The translations under genes and the position numbers were made by a program. From the NCBI GenBank assembly GCA_023400405.1, contig JAEXFD010000022.1, positions 1 through 60,257 on the forward strand: a DNA stretch of 60,257 bases, in the 5' to 3' direction. The notes under the pieces are model-generated. The model searched no databases. It worked only from the letters and a program-made list of their open reading frames with translations, and was not told the DNA's origin. This stretch comes from Pseudomonadota bacterium (GTDB lineage: Bacteria; Pseudomonadota; Alphaproteobacteria; Sphingomonadales; Sphingomonadaceae). Below are positions 1 through 8,846 of this stretch, piece after piece (the stretch's first letter is position 1; every line of letters starts with the position of its first letter).

Positions 1-56
1 GGGCGGCACCCGCCCCTGCGCCAGCTCCGGCTCCGGCACCGAGCCCGGCGCGCTGA
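1..56 (+). CDS. 3' end of a Pro/Ala-rich protein (partial)
   Basis: The window opens inside a frame that reads an alternating Ala-Pro tail and stops at a TGA at the end of this interval. It is followed at once by a strong GC hairpin, as expected at a gene end. Only about 17 codons are visible, so the protein cannot be named; low-complexity Ala-Pro tails are common in exported or TonB-like proteins. It may also be a chance open frame in GC-rich DNA. Confidence 0.3.
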   Translation, partial: AAPAPAPAPAPAPSPAR

Positions 57-60
57 GACC

Positions 61-98
61 AGGGGGGTCGCCGCCGCCCGCAGGGCGCGGCGGCCCCT
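61..98. terminator. GC-rich stem-loop, possible terminator
   Basis: AGGGG at the left pairs with CCCCT at the right, and the inner arms CCGCCGCCC and GGGCGCGGCGG fold around a GCA loop. There is no U-tract, so intrinsic termination is uncertain. Its position directly after the partial frame and before the tRNA on the other strand fits an end-of-gene hairpin. Confidence 0.35.
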
Positions 99-128
99 GA
101 TGGGCAAATCAAAGCGATGCGGGAGAAA

Positions 129-203
<75 letters not shown>

Positions 204-296
204 ACTCACGTCAGGGCCGGGGCCCGGGCGGGAGGCGCCTATGTGCTTGGGCCCGCCCGATTGTCAACCCGCCCGCCAAAGGTTTATCGTCCCGGC

Positions 297-443
297 ATGA
301 GCGATGCGGAAAAGAAGGCGCGGCTCGCCGAGGCGCTGCGGGCCAATCTGAGGAAGCGCAAGGCCCAGGCCCGCGCCCAGGCCGAGCCGGCCGAACCTCA
401 GCGCGAATCGACCCAGGCCGAGACCTGCCCCGCGGCATCATAG
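297..443 (+). CDS. Small charged conserved-type hypothetical protein (48 aa)
   Basis: A 48-residue protein starting MSDAEKKARLAEALRANLRK. The first 30 residues are a basic, Ala/Arg/Lys-rich helix; the tail is Pro/Glu-rich. I recall similar tiny Arg/Lys/Ala-rich proteins in sphingomonads, but no function is known to me. Its 3' third overlaps, on the opposite strand, the end of another small frame. Composition and start fit a real gene, but there is no domain to confirm it. Confidence 0.55.
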   Translation: MSDAEKKARLAEALRANLRKRKAQARAQAEPAEPQRESTQAETCPAAS

Positions 444-532
444 GCATTGCGCAGGATCGCATGCGGCCCGAGCAGGTACATCGCCATCGCGACGGCACCC
501 GCCAGGAACCACATCAGGCGATTGGCGCGCAT
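398..532 (-). CDS. Small single-pass membrane protein (44 aa)
   Basis: The frame starts with an ATG that overlaps the last codons of the aminopeptidase P gene on the same strand, preceded by GGAAG four bases upstream, so translational coupling is likely. The 44-aa product has one hydrophobic segment at about residues 6-21 (MWFLAGAVAMAMYLLG) and a polar C-terminus ending VDSR. It overlaps the 3' end of the small gene on the plus strand. Function is unknown; the good Shine-Dalgarno and the membrane segment argue against a chance frame. Confidence 0.55.
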   Translation of the reverse strand: MRANRLMWFLAGAVAMAMYLLGPHAILRNAYDAAGQVSAWVDSR

Positions 533-2310
533 TTCGCTTCCAACCATTGCAACTCGTTCCCACCCAGCAGCGGGCCGAGAATTGCCACGACTCGCGCGTG
601 ATACTCATCGAGCCACGCGCGTTCCTGCACGGTTAAGAGATCTGGTTTCACCAGCGTTCGCTCTATCGGCGCGAAGGTCAGCGTGTCGAAGGTGAGCATC
701 GCCTGCTCCGCGCCATCGATCGCGGCGGGGACGACCAGCACCAGATTCTCGATCCGGATGCCGAATTCGCCCGCCTTGTAATAGCCCGGCTCGTTCGAGA
801 GGAACATGCCGGCGCGCAGCGGCTCGAGGCTCTGCCCACCCGGATAGAAGGGCTGGGCGATCCGCTGCGGCCCTTCATGCACCGACAGATAGGAACCGAC
901 GCCATGGCCGGTGCCGTGGCCGTAATCCAGCCCGACTTCCCAGAGCGGCCGGCGCGCGAAGCTGTCGAGCTGGGCGCCGGTGGTACCGTCCGGGAAGATC
1001 GCCGTGGCAATGGCGATATGGCCCTTGAGGACGCGGGTGAAGCGGTCCTTCATCTCGTCCGATGCCTCGCCCACCGGCATGACGCGGGTCACGTCGGTGG
1101 TGCCATCGGCATATTGCCCACCCGAATCGACGAGATAGAGCTGGCCGCGCTCGATCGGCAGGCTCGATTCGTCGGTGACCTTGTAATGCGGGATCGCACC
1201 GTTCGGGCCCGTTGCGGAAATGGTGTCGAAGCTCAGGTCCTTGAGCGCGCCGGTCGCCTCGCGGAATTCGCGCAGCTTGTCGGCCGCCGACATTTCGGTG
1301 AGCCCGCCCTGCGGCGCCGTCTCCTCGAACCATTTGAGGAAGCGGACCAGCGCCGCGCCATCGCGCGCCTGCGCCGCCTTATGCCCGGCGATCTCGGCCG
1401 GGTTCTTGATCGCCTTGGCGAGGATCACCGGATCGCGCAGCGCCAGCACCTTGGCGCCGCCCGCTTCGAGCGCATCGAACACCGCGGCGACGGCGCTGCC
1501 CGGATCGGCCGCCACGCGCTTGCCGGCAAAGCGGCCCAGCGCCGGGGCGAACTCGCTGCGATCGTGGATTCGGATCGCATTGCCGAGATGCTGGCGGACC
1601 GCATCGGTGACCTTTTCCGGCGCGACGAACAGGTCCGCCGTGCCGTCGGCATTGACGATCGCATAGGCCAGCGCGACCGGGGTGTGGCTGACATCGGTGC
1701 CGCGCACGTTGAACGTCCAGGCGATCGAATCAAGCGCCGAGAGCACCACCGCATCGGCCTTGCGCTCGGCGAGCCAGTCGGCAATCTCGGCGCGCTTGGC
1801 GGGCGAGGACTTGCCCGCGGCCTCGTCCGGCTGGACCGCCAGCGTCGCGTTCGACGGGGCCGGCCGATCGGGCCAGACGGCGTCGATCGGATTGGTATCG
1901 ACTGCGACGAGCTCCGCCCCCTTCTCGGCCAGCGCCTTGCGCGCTTCCTCGACCCAGGCGCGGGTGTGCAGCCAGGGATCATAGCCGATCCGCCCGCCAT
2001 CGGGGGCATGCGCGCCGAGCCAGCCCGCGACGCTCGTCGCCGGCACGCCGACATATTGCCAGTCGTCAGCCGAGACCTGCTGACGGACCTGGAGCGTATA
2101 GCGCCCGTCGATGAACATCGCCGCTTCCTGCGGCAGCACCACCGCCGTGCCCGCCGAGCCCTGGAAGCCGGTGAGCCAGGCGAGCCGCTGGGCATAGGCG
2201 CCGACATATTCGGACATATGCTCGTCGGTGAGCGGCACGACGAAACCGTCGAGTCGGCTCCGCTGCAGCTGTTCGCGAAGGGCCTTCAGGCGATCGGAAT
2301 AGGTGGACAT
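514..2310 (-). CDS. Xaa-Pro aminopeptidase (aminopeptidase P, M24B)
   Basis: A cytosolic di-metal aminopeptidase predicted to remove N-terminal residues that precede proline. At 598 aa it matches the long three-domain form: two creatinase-like N-terminal domains (to about residue 300), then the pita-bread catalytic domain. Metal-ligand motifs are visible in order: VDSGGQYADGTTDVTR, HGTGHGVGSYLSVHEG and EPGYYKAGEFGIRIEN. The start was placed at MSTYSDRLKALREQ because an upstream GGAGGA precedes it and the preceding 26 codons are unlike the family. The gene stands alone apart from the small membrane frame overlapping its stop. Confidence 0.93.
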   Translation of the reverse strand: MSTYSDRLKALREQLQRSRLDGFVVPLTDEHMSEYVGAYAQRLAWLTGFQGSAGTAVVLPQEAAMFIDGRYTLQVRQQVSADDWQYVGVPATSVAGWLGAHAPDGGRIGYDPWLHTRAWVEEARKALAEKGAELVAVDTNPIDAVWPDRPAPSNATLAVQPDEAAGKSSPAKRAEIADWLAERKADAVVLSALDSIAWTFNVRGTDVSHTPVALAYAIVNADGTADLFVAPEKVTDAVRQHLGNAIRIHDRSEFAPALGRFAGKRVAADPGSAVAAVFDALEAGGAKVLALRDPVILAKAIKNPAEIAGHKAAQARDGAALVRFLKWFEETAPQGGLTEMSAADKLREFREATGALKDLSFDTISATGPNGAIPHYKVTDESSLPIERGQLYLVDSGGQYADGTTDVTRVMPVGEASDEMKDRFTRVLKGHIAIATAIFPDGTTGAQLDSFARRPLWEVGLDYGHGTGHGVGSYLSVHEGPQRIAQPFYPGGQSLEPLRAGMFLSNEPGYYKAGEFGIRIENLVLVVPAAIDGAEQAMLTFDTLTFAPIERTLVKPDLLTVQERAWLDEYHARVVAILGPLLGGNELQWLEAKCAPIA

Positions 2311-2521
2311 CGGCGTCGATCCTCCTCCGCACGGGCGCGGAAGTTTAGGAAGTTTAGGGCACGTCCCCCTGGAATCCCCCCGCCGCAAAATCCATCAAGA
2401 CGCAACGGGCGCAGCGAAGCGAAGAGGGGAACGCCTTGCATGGCCCTTCGATTGCAGACGAAGTCCTATTTTGGAAGAGGCGGTTGGCAGTTTTCGGCCG
2501 AATCGGTCTATTGCCCGGCCC

Positions 2522-3577
2522 ATGACGCGCTTCCCGTTCGCCCGCAGCGACCTGCCCACGCCTGCGCTGATCCTCGACCTGGCGGCGATGGACCGCAACA
2601 TCGCGCGCATGGCCGCCTTTGCCGCCGAACGCGGCCTGGCGCTGCGGCCGCACGCCAAGACGCACAAGAGCGCCGACATCGCCCAGCGCCAGATCGCCGC
2701 GGGTGCCGTCGGCATCTGCTGCGCCAAGCTGGGCGAGGCGGAGGCGTTGGCCGCGGGCGGGATCGGCGACATTCACCTGACGTCTCCGGTGGTGGCCCCG
2801 GGCGCGATCGAGCGGCTGCGCGCGCTGGCCGGCCAGGTTCGCCTTTCGGTCGTCGTCGATCATCCGAGCAATGCGCGGGCGCTGGCCGGCAGCGACGCCA
2901 CGCTGTTCGTCGATGTGGATCCCGGCAGCCATCGCACCGGCGTCGCTTCGGCCGAGGCAGCGGTGGCGCTGGCCCGGACGATCGCCGAGACCGGCTCGAC
3001 GCTCGGCGGGGTGCAATTTTATTGCGGATCGCAGCAGCATATCGCCGCAGCCGAGGAGCGGCGCGCAGTACTCGCCGAGAAGACGGCATATCTGACCGCA
3101 GTGCTCGCCGCGCTCGCCGAAGCGGGCTTCGCCGTGCCGGTGGTGACGGGCGGCGGCACCGGGAGCTTCGCAATCGATGCCGAGCTCGGCGTGCTCAGCG
3201 AGTTGCAGGTCGGCAGCTACCTCTTCCTCGACCGCGAATACAGCGATTGCGAGCTGGCGGGCGAATTCGAACAGGCATTGTTCGTCGATTCGACCGTGGT
3301 CAGCGCCAACCATCCGGGCATGGTGACGATCGATGCCGGCCTCAAGGCGTTCGCGACCGACGCCGGCGTGCCGATAACGCCGGGCGCGACGTTCCGCTTC
3401 CTGGGCGACGAGCATGGCGGCCTGTTCGGCGCGGCATTGCCCGGACTGGGCGCGCGGGTGTCGCTGGTTCCGCCGCATTGCGACCCGACAGTGAACCTCT
3501 ACGACCGCTATTGGCTGGCCGATCGCGATCGGATCATCGGCAGCTGGCCAGTGACGGCGCGCGGCCGATCGACCTAG
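2522..3577 (+). CDS. D-threonine aldolase / DSD1-type PLP enzyme
   Basis: A 351-aa fold-type III PLP enzyme of the alanine racemase-like DSD1/D-threonine aldolase family, acting on D-beta-hydroxy amino acids (aldol cleavage to glycine plus aldehyde, or dehydration). The PLP lysine lies in RPHAKTHKS near residue 50. The glycine-rich phosphate-binding turn is VTGGGTGSF, and the C-terminal PPHCDPTVNLYDRYW carries the His and Asp that bind the divalent metal in this family. The start MTRFPFARSDLPTP was chosen because the family begins with this DLPTPALILD segment. Aldolase and dehydratase activities cannot be told apart by eye. Confidence 0.85.
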   Translation: MTRFPFARSDLPTPALILDLAAMDRNIARMAAFAAERGLALRPHAKTHKSADIAQRQIAAGAVGICCAKLGEAEALAAGGIGDIHLTSPVVAPGAIERLRALAGQVRLSVVVDHPSNARALAGSDATLFVDVDPGSHRTGVASAEAAVALARTIAETGSTLGGVQFYCGSQQHIAAAEERRAVLAEKTAYLTAVLAALAEAGFAVPVVTGGGTGSFAIDAELGVLSELQVGSYLFLDREYSDCELAGEFEQALFVDSTVVSANHPGMVTIDAGLKAFATDAGVPITPGATFRFLGDEHGGLFGAALPGLGARVSLVPPHCDPTVNLYDRYWLADRDRIIGSWPVTARGRST

Positions 3578-3670
3578 AAACGCTTCCGGCTCGGCTGGTG
3601 CGCGCCTTCGGCTGACGCCTGAGGCGTTGCGGCCTGCAATCCCGCACCCTCCCGCCGGAAACGCACGACC

Positions 3671-3697
3671 GCCCATCGACAGGCTCAGGGCGAACGG
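3671..3697 (+). repeat. Dispersed 27-bp repeat, diverged copy
   Basis: Reads GCCCATCGACAGGCTCAGGG followed by CGAACGG, two mismatches from the copies near rnc and in the GIY-YIG gene. It lies in the gap between the DSD1-type gene and the end of glmM. Confidence 0.65.
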
Positions 3698-3747
3698 AGG
3701 TGGAAGGCGTCACCTCGGCTCGCCTGGAGCCGCTCACTCCGTCGCCG

Positions 3748-5088
3748 CTATTGCGCCGCCTCCGCCACCGCGGCGCAGATGCGATCGACCACGGCTTCCA
3801 CCTGGCCCTTGTCGTCGCCCTCGGCCATCACGCGGATCACCGGCTCGGTGCCCGAGGCGCGGATGACGAGGCGGCCCTTGCCGTCGAGCTCGGCCTGGGC
3901 GGCGGCGATGACGTCCTTGACGCGCGCGTCCTCCAGCGGCTTGCCGCCCTTGAAGCGGACGTTCTTGAGCAGCTGCGGCAGCGGATCGAAGCGGTGGAGC
4001 ACTTCGCTCGCGGGGGCGCCGGCGCGGACGATCTCGGCGAGGATCTGGAGCGCGGCGACCAGCCCGTCGCCGGTAGTGGCATAATCCGAGAGGATGATGT
4101 GCCCGCTCTGCTCGCCGCCGACATTATAGCCCGAGCTGCGCATCTTCTCGAGCACGTAGCGATCGCCGACCGCGGTGCGGATCAGGCCCAGGCCCTGCGC
4201 CGAGAGATGCCGTTCGAGCCCGAGGTTCGACATCACCGTCGCGACCAGCCCGCCCCCGGCGAGCCGGCCCTGGCGCGCCCAGCCGCTGGCGATCGTGGCC
4301 ATCAGCTGGTCGCCGTCGATCACCCGGCCATTCTCGTCGACCACGATCAGCCGGTCCGCATCGCCGTCGAGCGCGATGCCGATATCGGCGCCGCTGGCGA
4401 CCACTGTCTCGCACAGCGTATCGGGCGCGGTCGATCCGACGCCGTCGTTGATATTCTTGCCGTTGGGGGTGACGCCGATCGCCACCACGTCGCCGCCCAG
4501 CTCCCACAGCGCCGAGGGCGCGACTTGATAGGCGGCGCCATTGGCGCAATCGACGACGATCTTGAGCCCGTCGAGCGTCAGTTCGGAAGGGAAGGTCGAT
4601 TTGGCGAAATGGATGTAGCGGCCGCGCGCATCCTCGACGCGGCGGGCGCGGCCGATCTCGTTGGCCGGGGCGAGCGGCACTTCGCCGTCGATCAGCGCCT
4701 CGATCGCCAGCTCGTCGGCATCCGAAAGCTTGAACCCGTCGGGCCCGAACAGCTTGATGCCGTTATCGGCGAAGGGATTGTGGCTGGCCGAGATCATCAC
4801 GCCGAGATCGGCACGCATCGAATGGGTGAGCATCGCCACCGCCGGGGTGGGCATCGGGCCGACGAGGACCACGTCCATGCCCACCGAGGTGAAGCCCGCG
4901 ACCATGGCGTTTTCGAGCATATACCCCGAAAGCCGCGTGTCCTTGCCGATCACCACGCGGTGGCGATGATCACCGCGGCGGAAATGCGCGCCGGCGGCCA
5001 TGCCGACCTTCATCGCCATCGCCGCCGTCATCGGCGCCAGGTTGGTGAGGCCCCGAATCCCGTCCGTACCGAAATATTTTCTTGCCAT
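3748..5088 (-). CDS. glmM: Phosphoglucosamine mutase GlmM
   Basis: Interconverts glucosamine-6-phosphate and glucosamine-1-phosphate on the way to UDP-GlcNAc, hence peptidoglycan, lipid A and the amino sugars of surface glycans. At 446 aa it has the usual length. It begins MARKYFGTDGIRG, the family N-terminus. The catalytic phosphoserine is Ser102 in MISASHNPF, the Mg-binding loop is DGDADR and the phosphate-binding loop near the C-terminus is RASGTEPVIRVM. It is monocistronic here. Confidence 0.97.
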   Translation of the reverse strand: MARKYFGTDGIRGLTNLAPMTAAMAMKVGMAAGAHFRRGDHRHRVVIGKDTRLSGYMLENAMVAGFTSVGMDVVLVGPMPTPAVAMLTHSMRADLGVMISASHNPFADNGIKLFGPDGFKLSDADELAIEALIDGEVPLAPANEIGRARRVEDARGRYIHFAKSTFPSELTLDGLKIVVDCANGAAYQVAPSALWELGGDVVAIGVTPNGKNINDGVGSTAPDTLCETVVASGADIGIALDGDADRLIVVDENGRVIDGDQLMATIASGWARQGRLAGGGLVATVMSNLGLERHLSAQGLGLIRTAVGDRYVLEKMRSSGYNVGGEQSGHIILSDYATTGDGLVAALQILAEIVRAGAPASEVLHRFDPLPQLLKNVRFKGGKPLEDARVKDVIAAAQAELDGKGRLVIRASGTEPVIRVMAEGDDKGQVEAVVDRICAAVAEAAQ

Positions 5089-5160
5089 GATCCGTTTTCT
5101 CGCGACGTTGCACCGCCTTCACCGCGGCGGGATTAGCGCGGAAACCGAAAAAGGGCGAGC

Positions 5161-6429
5161 ATGTCGCAACCAACCCGAATCCTTCTCTCGCTGATCGCCG
5201 GATTGATCGTCGGCGCGGCGCTGGCCGGCACCGCGCCATCGGCCGCGCTCACCGCCGCGGCCTGGGCCCAGCCGATCGGCCAGGCCTGGCTCAACGCCCT
5301 GCAGATGACGATCGTCCCGCTGGTCGTCGCACTGCTGATCACCGGCGTCGCGGCGACGGCCGAGGCGGCCCAGGCCGGGCGGCTCGCCGGGCGGGCGATC
5401 GCGCTCTATGTCGTCGTGCTGTTCCTTTCGGCCTGCGCGGCGGCGCTGCTGACGCCGCTGTTCCTCCATTTCGCGCCGCTGCCCGCCGAATCGGCCAAGG
5501 CCCTGCGCGGCGCGCTGGCCGGGGCAGAGAAGATCGGCCCGGTGCCGCCGATCGGCGACTTCCTGGCGGCGATCATCCCCTCGAACATCGTCAAGGCGGC
5601 GGCCGAGAACGCGTTCCTCTCGCTGATCATCTTCTCGCTGATCTTCGCCTTTGCGATGACGCGCGTGGCGGCCGAGGCGCAGAAGCTGCTGATCGACTTC
5701 TTCAAGGCGCTGCGCGACGTGATGCTGATCGTGATCGACTGGGTGCTGTGGGTCGGCCCGCTCGGCGTGTTCGCGCTCGCGCTCGTCGTCGGCGCCAAGG
5801 CCGGCACCGGGGCGTTCGGCGCGCTGATCCACTATATCCTGACGGTCGCGGGCGTGGGCCTGGCGGTCACGGTCTTCGCCTATCCGGTCGCGGTGTTGGG
5901 CGGGCGCGTCGGGCTCGGCCGCTATATGCGCGCGGCGCTGCCGAGCCAGGCGGTCGCGCTCAGCACCCAGAGCTCGCTGGCGACGCTGCCGGTGATGATC
6001 GAAGGATCGGGCAAGCTCGGCGTGCCGGTCGCGGTGTCGGGCGTGACGCTGCCGCTGGCAGTGGCGATCTTCCGGGCGACCGGGCCGGCGATGAACTTCG
6101 CCGTCGCCATCTATGTCGCCGAATGGTTCGGCGTGCCGCTGAGCCCCGCGACGCTGGCGGTGGGCGTGGTGGTGGCGACGCTGACCTCGCTCGGATCGGT
6201 GAGCCTGCCCGGCACGGTGAGCTATGTCAGCGCGATCGCGCCCGTGGCGGCGACGATCGGTGCGCCGGTGAGCCCGCTCGGGCTGCTCGTCGCGGTCGAG
6301 ACGCTGCCCGACATCATGCGCACCGTCGGCAACGTCACCTGGGACATCGCCGCGGCGACCTGGCTCTCGCGCCGGGCCGGCGAAGTGCCGCTGGACGAGG
6401 CCGATACGATCCTCGCCCACGACAGTTGA
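5161..6429 (+). CDS. Dicarboxylate/amino acid:cation symporter (DAACS)
   Basis: An inner-membrane symporter of the GltP/DctA superfamily, taking up dicarboxylates or acidic amino acids with H+ or Na+. The 422-aa product has about eight membrane segments and two re-entrant loops. Family signposts are LNALQMTIVPLVV, the Ser-rich loop ALSTQSSLATLPVM and GVTLPLAVAIFRATGPAMNF near residues 290-310. It diverges from glmM across a 70-bp gap and is followed two bases later by an AbrB-type membrane gene. The substrate cannot be fixed from sequence. Confidence 0.88.
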   Translation: MSQPTRILLSLIAGLIVGAALAGTAPSAALTAAAWAQPIGQAWLNALQMTIVPLVVALLITGVAATAEAAQAGRLAGRAIALYVVVLFLSACAAALLTPLFLHFAPLPAESAKALRGALAGAEKIGPVPPIGDFLAAIIPSNIVKAAAENAFLSLIIFSLIFAFAMTRVAAEAQKLLIDFFKALRDVMLIVIDWVLWVGPLGVFALALVVGAKAGTGAFGALIHYILTVAGVGLAVTVFAYPVAVLGGRVGLGRYMRAALPSQAVALSTQSSLATLPVMIEGSGKLGVPVAVSGVTLPLAVAIFRATGPAMNFAVAIYVAEWFGVPLSPATLAVGVVVATLTSLGSVSLPGTVSYVSAIAPVAATIGAPVSPLGLLVAVETLPDIMRTVGNVTWDIAAATWLSRRAGEVPLDEADTILAHDS

Positions 6430-6431
6430 GC

Positions 6432-7496
6432 ATGCGCCGGGCCGGCGCCTGGCTGGGGCTGGTTGTCGCCTCTGCTGCGGGGGCGGCGCTGCTTGAGTGG
6501 ATCGGCCTGTCCGCCGGCTTGCTGCTCGGGCCGATGCTCGCGGCGATCGCCTTTTCGGCGCGCGGCGCCGGGTTGAGCCTGCCGCGTCCGCTGTTCGTCT
6601 GCGCCCAGGCAGTGATCGGCTGCCTGATCGCCGGCACGCTCGACCTCGGCACCTTCGCGCGGGTGGTGGCCGAATGGCCGCTGTTCCTGGGCGTCACCCT
6701 GGCGACTCTCGCGGCCAGCAGCCTGCTCGGCTATCTGCTCAGCCGCTGGCACGTCCTGCCCGGCAGCACCGCGATCTGGGGATCGATGCCGGGGGCCGCC
6801 TCGGCGATGGTGGTGATGGCCGATGCCTTCGGGGCGGACGAGCGGCTGGTGGCGTTCATGACCTATACGCGCGTGGTGTGCGTCGCGGGCGCGGCGTCGA
6901 TCCTCGCCGCCTCGCTGGGCGCGCATCCGGGCGGCGCGCTGGTGACGATGCTGGCGCCGGCCCCGCTGCTTCCCGTGCTCGGCACGCTCGCGGTGGCGGG
7001 GATCGGCGCGCTTGCCGGATTGAAGCTGCGGATTCCGGCGGGCGCGCTGCTCGTGCCGATCGCGGCCGGGATCGCGCTGAACGCACTCGGCATCCTGCGG
7101 CTGACCTTGCCCGAGCCGGTGCTGGCGATCAGCTATGCGCTGGTCGGCTGGCGGATCGGCCTGGCCTTCACCCGCGAGACGCTGGCGGTGGCGGGCCGGG
7201 CCTTGCCGCGCGTGCTGCTCTCCACCTTCGCGCTGATCGGCTTTTCGGCGCTGCTGTCGCTGCTGCTTTCCCGGCTGACCGGGATCGACCCGATCAGCGC
7301 CTATCTCGCGGTGAGCCCGGGCGGGCTCGATTCGGTGGCGATCATCGCGACCTCGGTGCCGGTGGACCAGCCCTTCGTGATGGCGATGCAGGCGCTGCGC
7401 TTCCTCGCGGTGCTGGCGCTGGGGCCGATGCTGGCGCGGTTCGCGGCGGGACGGTTCGCCCGATCCAATCCTCCCCGGAACGGGGAGGATCTTTGA
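6432..7496 (+). CDS. AbrB-family integral membrane protein
   Basis: A 354-aa hydrophobic protein with two similar halves, typical of the AbrB (ammonia monooxygenase-named) membrane family, not to be confused with the AbrB transcription factor. Each half carries a PGA-S-like turn: GSMPGAASAMVVMADAFGAD in the first and VSPGGLDSVAIIA in the second. Function in bacteria is unsettled; transport has been proposed. It starts three bases after the stop of the DAACS symporter gene, so the two are probably co-transcribed. Confidence 0.85.
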   Translation: MRRAGAWLGLVVASAAGAALLEWIGLSAGLLLGPMLAAIAFSARGAGLSLPRPLFVCAQAVIGCLIAGTLDLGTFARVVAEWPLFLGVTLATLAASSLLGYLLSRWHVLPGSTAIWGSMPGAASAMVVMADAFGADERLVAFMTYTRVVCVAGAASILAASLGAHPGGALVTMLAPAPLLPVLGTLAVAGIGALAGLKLRIPAGALLVPIAAGIALNALGILRLTLPEPVLAISYALVGWRIGLAFTRETLAVAGRALPRVLLSTFALIGFSALLSLLLSRLTGIDPISAYLAVSPGGLDSVAIIATSVPVDQPFVMAMQALRFLAVLALGPMLARFAAGRFARSNPPRNGEDL

Positions 7497-7497
7497 G

Positions 7498-8844
7498 TCA
7501 CTTCATGAGCACCAGTTCCTCGGACATGGTCGGGTGCAGCGCCACGGTCTGGTCGAACGCGTCCTTGGTCAGCCCCGCCTTCACCGCCACCGCCGCGGCC
7601 TGGAGGATCTCCGGCGCATCGGGACCGATCATGTGGAGGCCGACGACTCGGCCGGTCGTGCCGTCGCAGATCATCTTGTAGAGCGCGCGCTCGTTGCGAT
7701 CGGCCAGCACGTTCTTCATCGCGCGGAAATCGGACTGGTAGACGGCGATCGAGCCGAGCTTGTTGCGCGCCTCGCTCTCGGTCATGCCGACGCCGGCCAT
7801 CGGCGGATGGCTGAACACCGCGCTGGGGATACAGCCATAATCGACGCGGTGCGGCTTGCCCCCGAACACCGTGTCGGCGAAGGCTTGGCCCTCGCGGATC
7901 GCGACGGGGGTGAGCTGCACCCGGTTGGTGACGTCGCCCACCGCGTAGATCGAATCGACTGCCGAGCGATTGTCTTCATCGACCTTGATCGCGCCCTTCT
8001 CGTCGAGCTCGACGCCGACTTCCTCCAGCCCCAGCCCCCGCGTGTTGGGGACGCGGCCGGTGGCGAAGAGCACGCAATCGACGTCGATCGGCTCGTGCTT
8101 GGTCAGCGTGACGCGCAGCGCGCCGTCCTCGGCCTTCTCGATGGCCTTGAACTCGGCGTGGAAGCGGAAATCGATCCCCTTCATCAGCGAGATCTGGAGC
8201 AGGCGGTCGCGCATCGAATGATCATAGCCGCGCAGGATCACGTCGGTGCGGTTGACCAGCGTGACGTGGCTGCCGAGCTCGTTGAAGATGCCGGCGAATT
8301 CATTGGCGATATAGCCGCCGCCGGCGATGAGCACGCGCTTGGGCAGCGCCTCCAGATGGAAGACCTCGTTCGAGGTGATGCCATGCTCGGCGCCGGGGAA
8401 GTCGGGCACGTGGGGATGTGCGCCGGTGGCGATCAGGATCACCTTGGCACTGACCTTACGGCCGCTCGCCAGCGTCACTTCGTGGGGGCCGGTGACCGTG
8501 GCGCGTTCGAGGAAGGTCTCGACGCCGTTATTGTGCAGCGTCTGGGTGTAGAGGCCGTTCAGCCGATCGACATCGGCCATCACATTGTCGCGCAGCACCG
8601 CCCAATCGAAGTCGCAATCGGGGACGTTCCAGCCGAAACGGCGGGCGTCACGCAGGTCCTCGGCGAAATGCGCGCCATAGACGAGCAGCTTCTTGGGGAC
8701 GCACCCGCGGATCACGCAGGTGCCGCCGATGCGATATTCCTCGGCCACCGCCACGCGGGCGCCGTGCGCGGCCGACACGCGCGAAGCGCGCGTGCCGCCC
8801 GAACCGGCGCCGATGACGAACAGGTCATAGTCGTAGCTGGCCAA
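7498..8844 (-). CDS. gor: Glutathione-disulfide reductase
   Basis: An FAD/NADPH enzyme regenerating reduced glutathione in the cytosol. The 448-aa frame has the FAD Rossmann motif VIGAGSGGTRAS at the N-terminus, the redox disulfide GGTCVIRGCVPKK near residue 45, an NADPH-binding GGGYIANEFAG and the C-terminal catalytic HPTMSEE. The best start is a TTG (LASYDYDLFVIGAG) three bases after the pgi stop; no in-frame ATG fits without leaving the family N-terminus. It forms an operon with pgi upstream, linking glutathione recycling with sugar-phosphate flux. Confidence 0.95.
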   Translation of the reverse strand: MASYDYDLFVIGAGSGGTRASRVSAAHGARVAVAEEYRIGGTCVIRGCVPKKLLVYGAHFAEDLRDARRFGWNVPDCDFDWAVLRDNVMADVDRLNGLYTQTLHNNGVETFLERATVTGPHEVTLASGRKVSAKVILIATGAHPHVPDFPGAEHGITSNEVFHLEALPKRVLIAGGGYIANEFAGIFNELGSHVTLVNRTDVILRGYDHSMRDRLLQISLMKGIDFRFHAEFKAIEKAEDGALRVTLTKHEPIDVDCVLFATGRVPNTRGLGLEEVGVELDEKGAIKVDEDNRSAVDSIYAVGDVTNRVQLTPVAIREGQAFADTVFGGKPHRVDYGCIPSAVFSHPPMAGVGMTESEARNKLGSIAVYQSDFRAMKNVLADRNERALYKMICDGTTGRVVGLHMIGPDAPEILQAAAVAVKAGLTKDAFDQTVALHPTMSEELVLMK

Positions 8845-8846
8845 GT

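Noticed and set aside
877..3615. Very long open frame (over 900 codons) on the plus strand across the aminopeptidase gene
   Set aside because: It is antisense to a clear M24 peptidase and part of the DSD1-type gene; the translation is Arg/Gly-rich low-complexity typical of antisense frames in high-GC DNA.
3700..5136. Long plus-strand frame opposite glmM
   Set aside because: Antisense shadow: Arg/His/Asp-rich with no domain, and glmM on the other strand has all family motifs.
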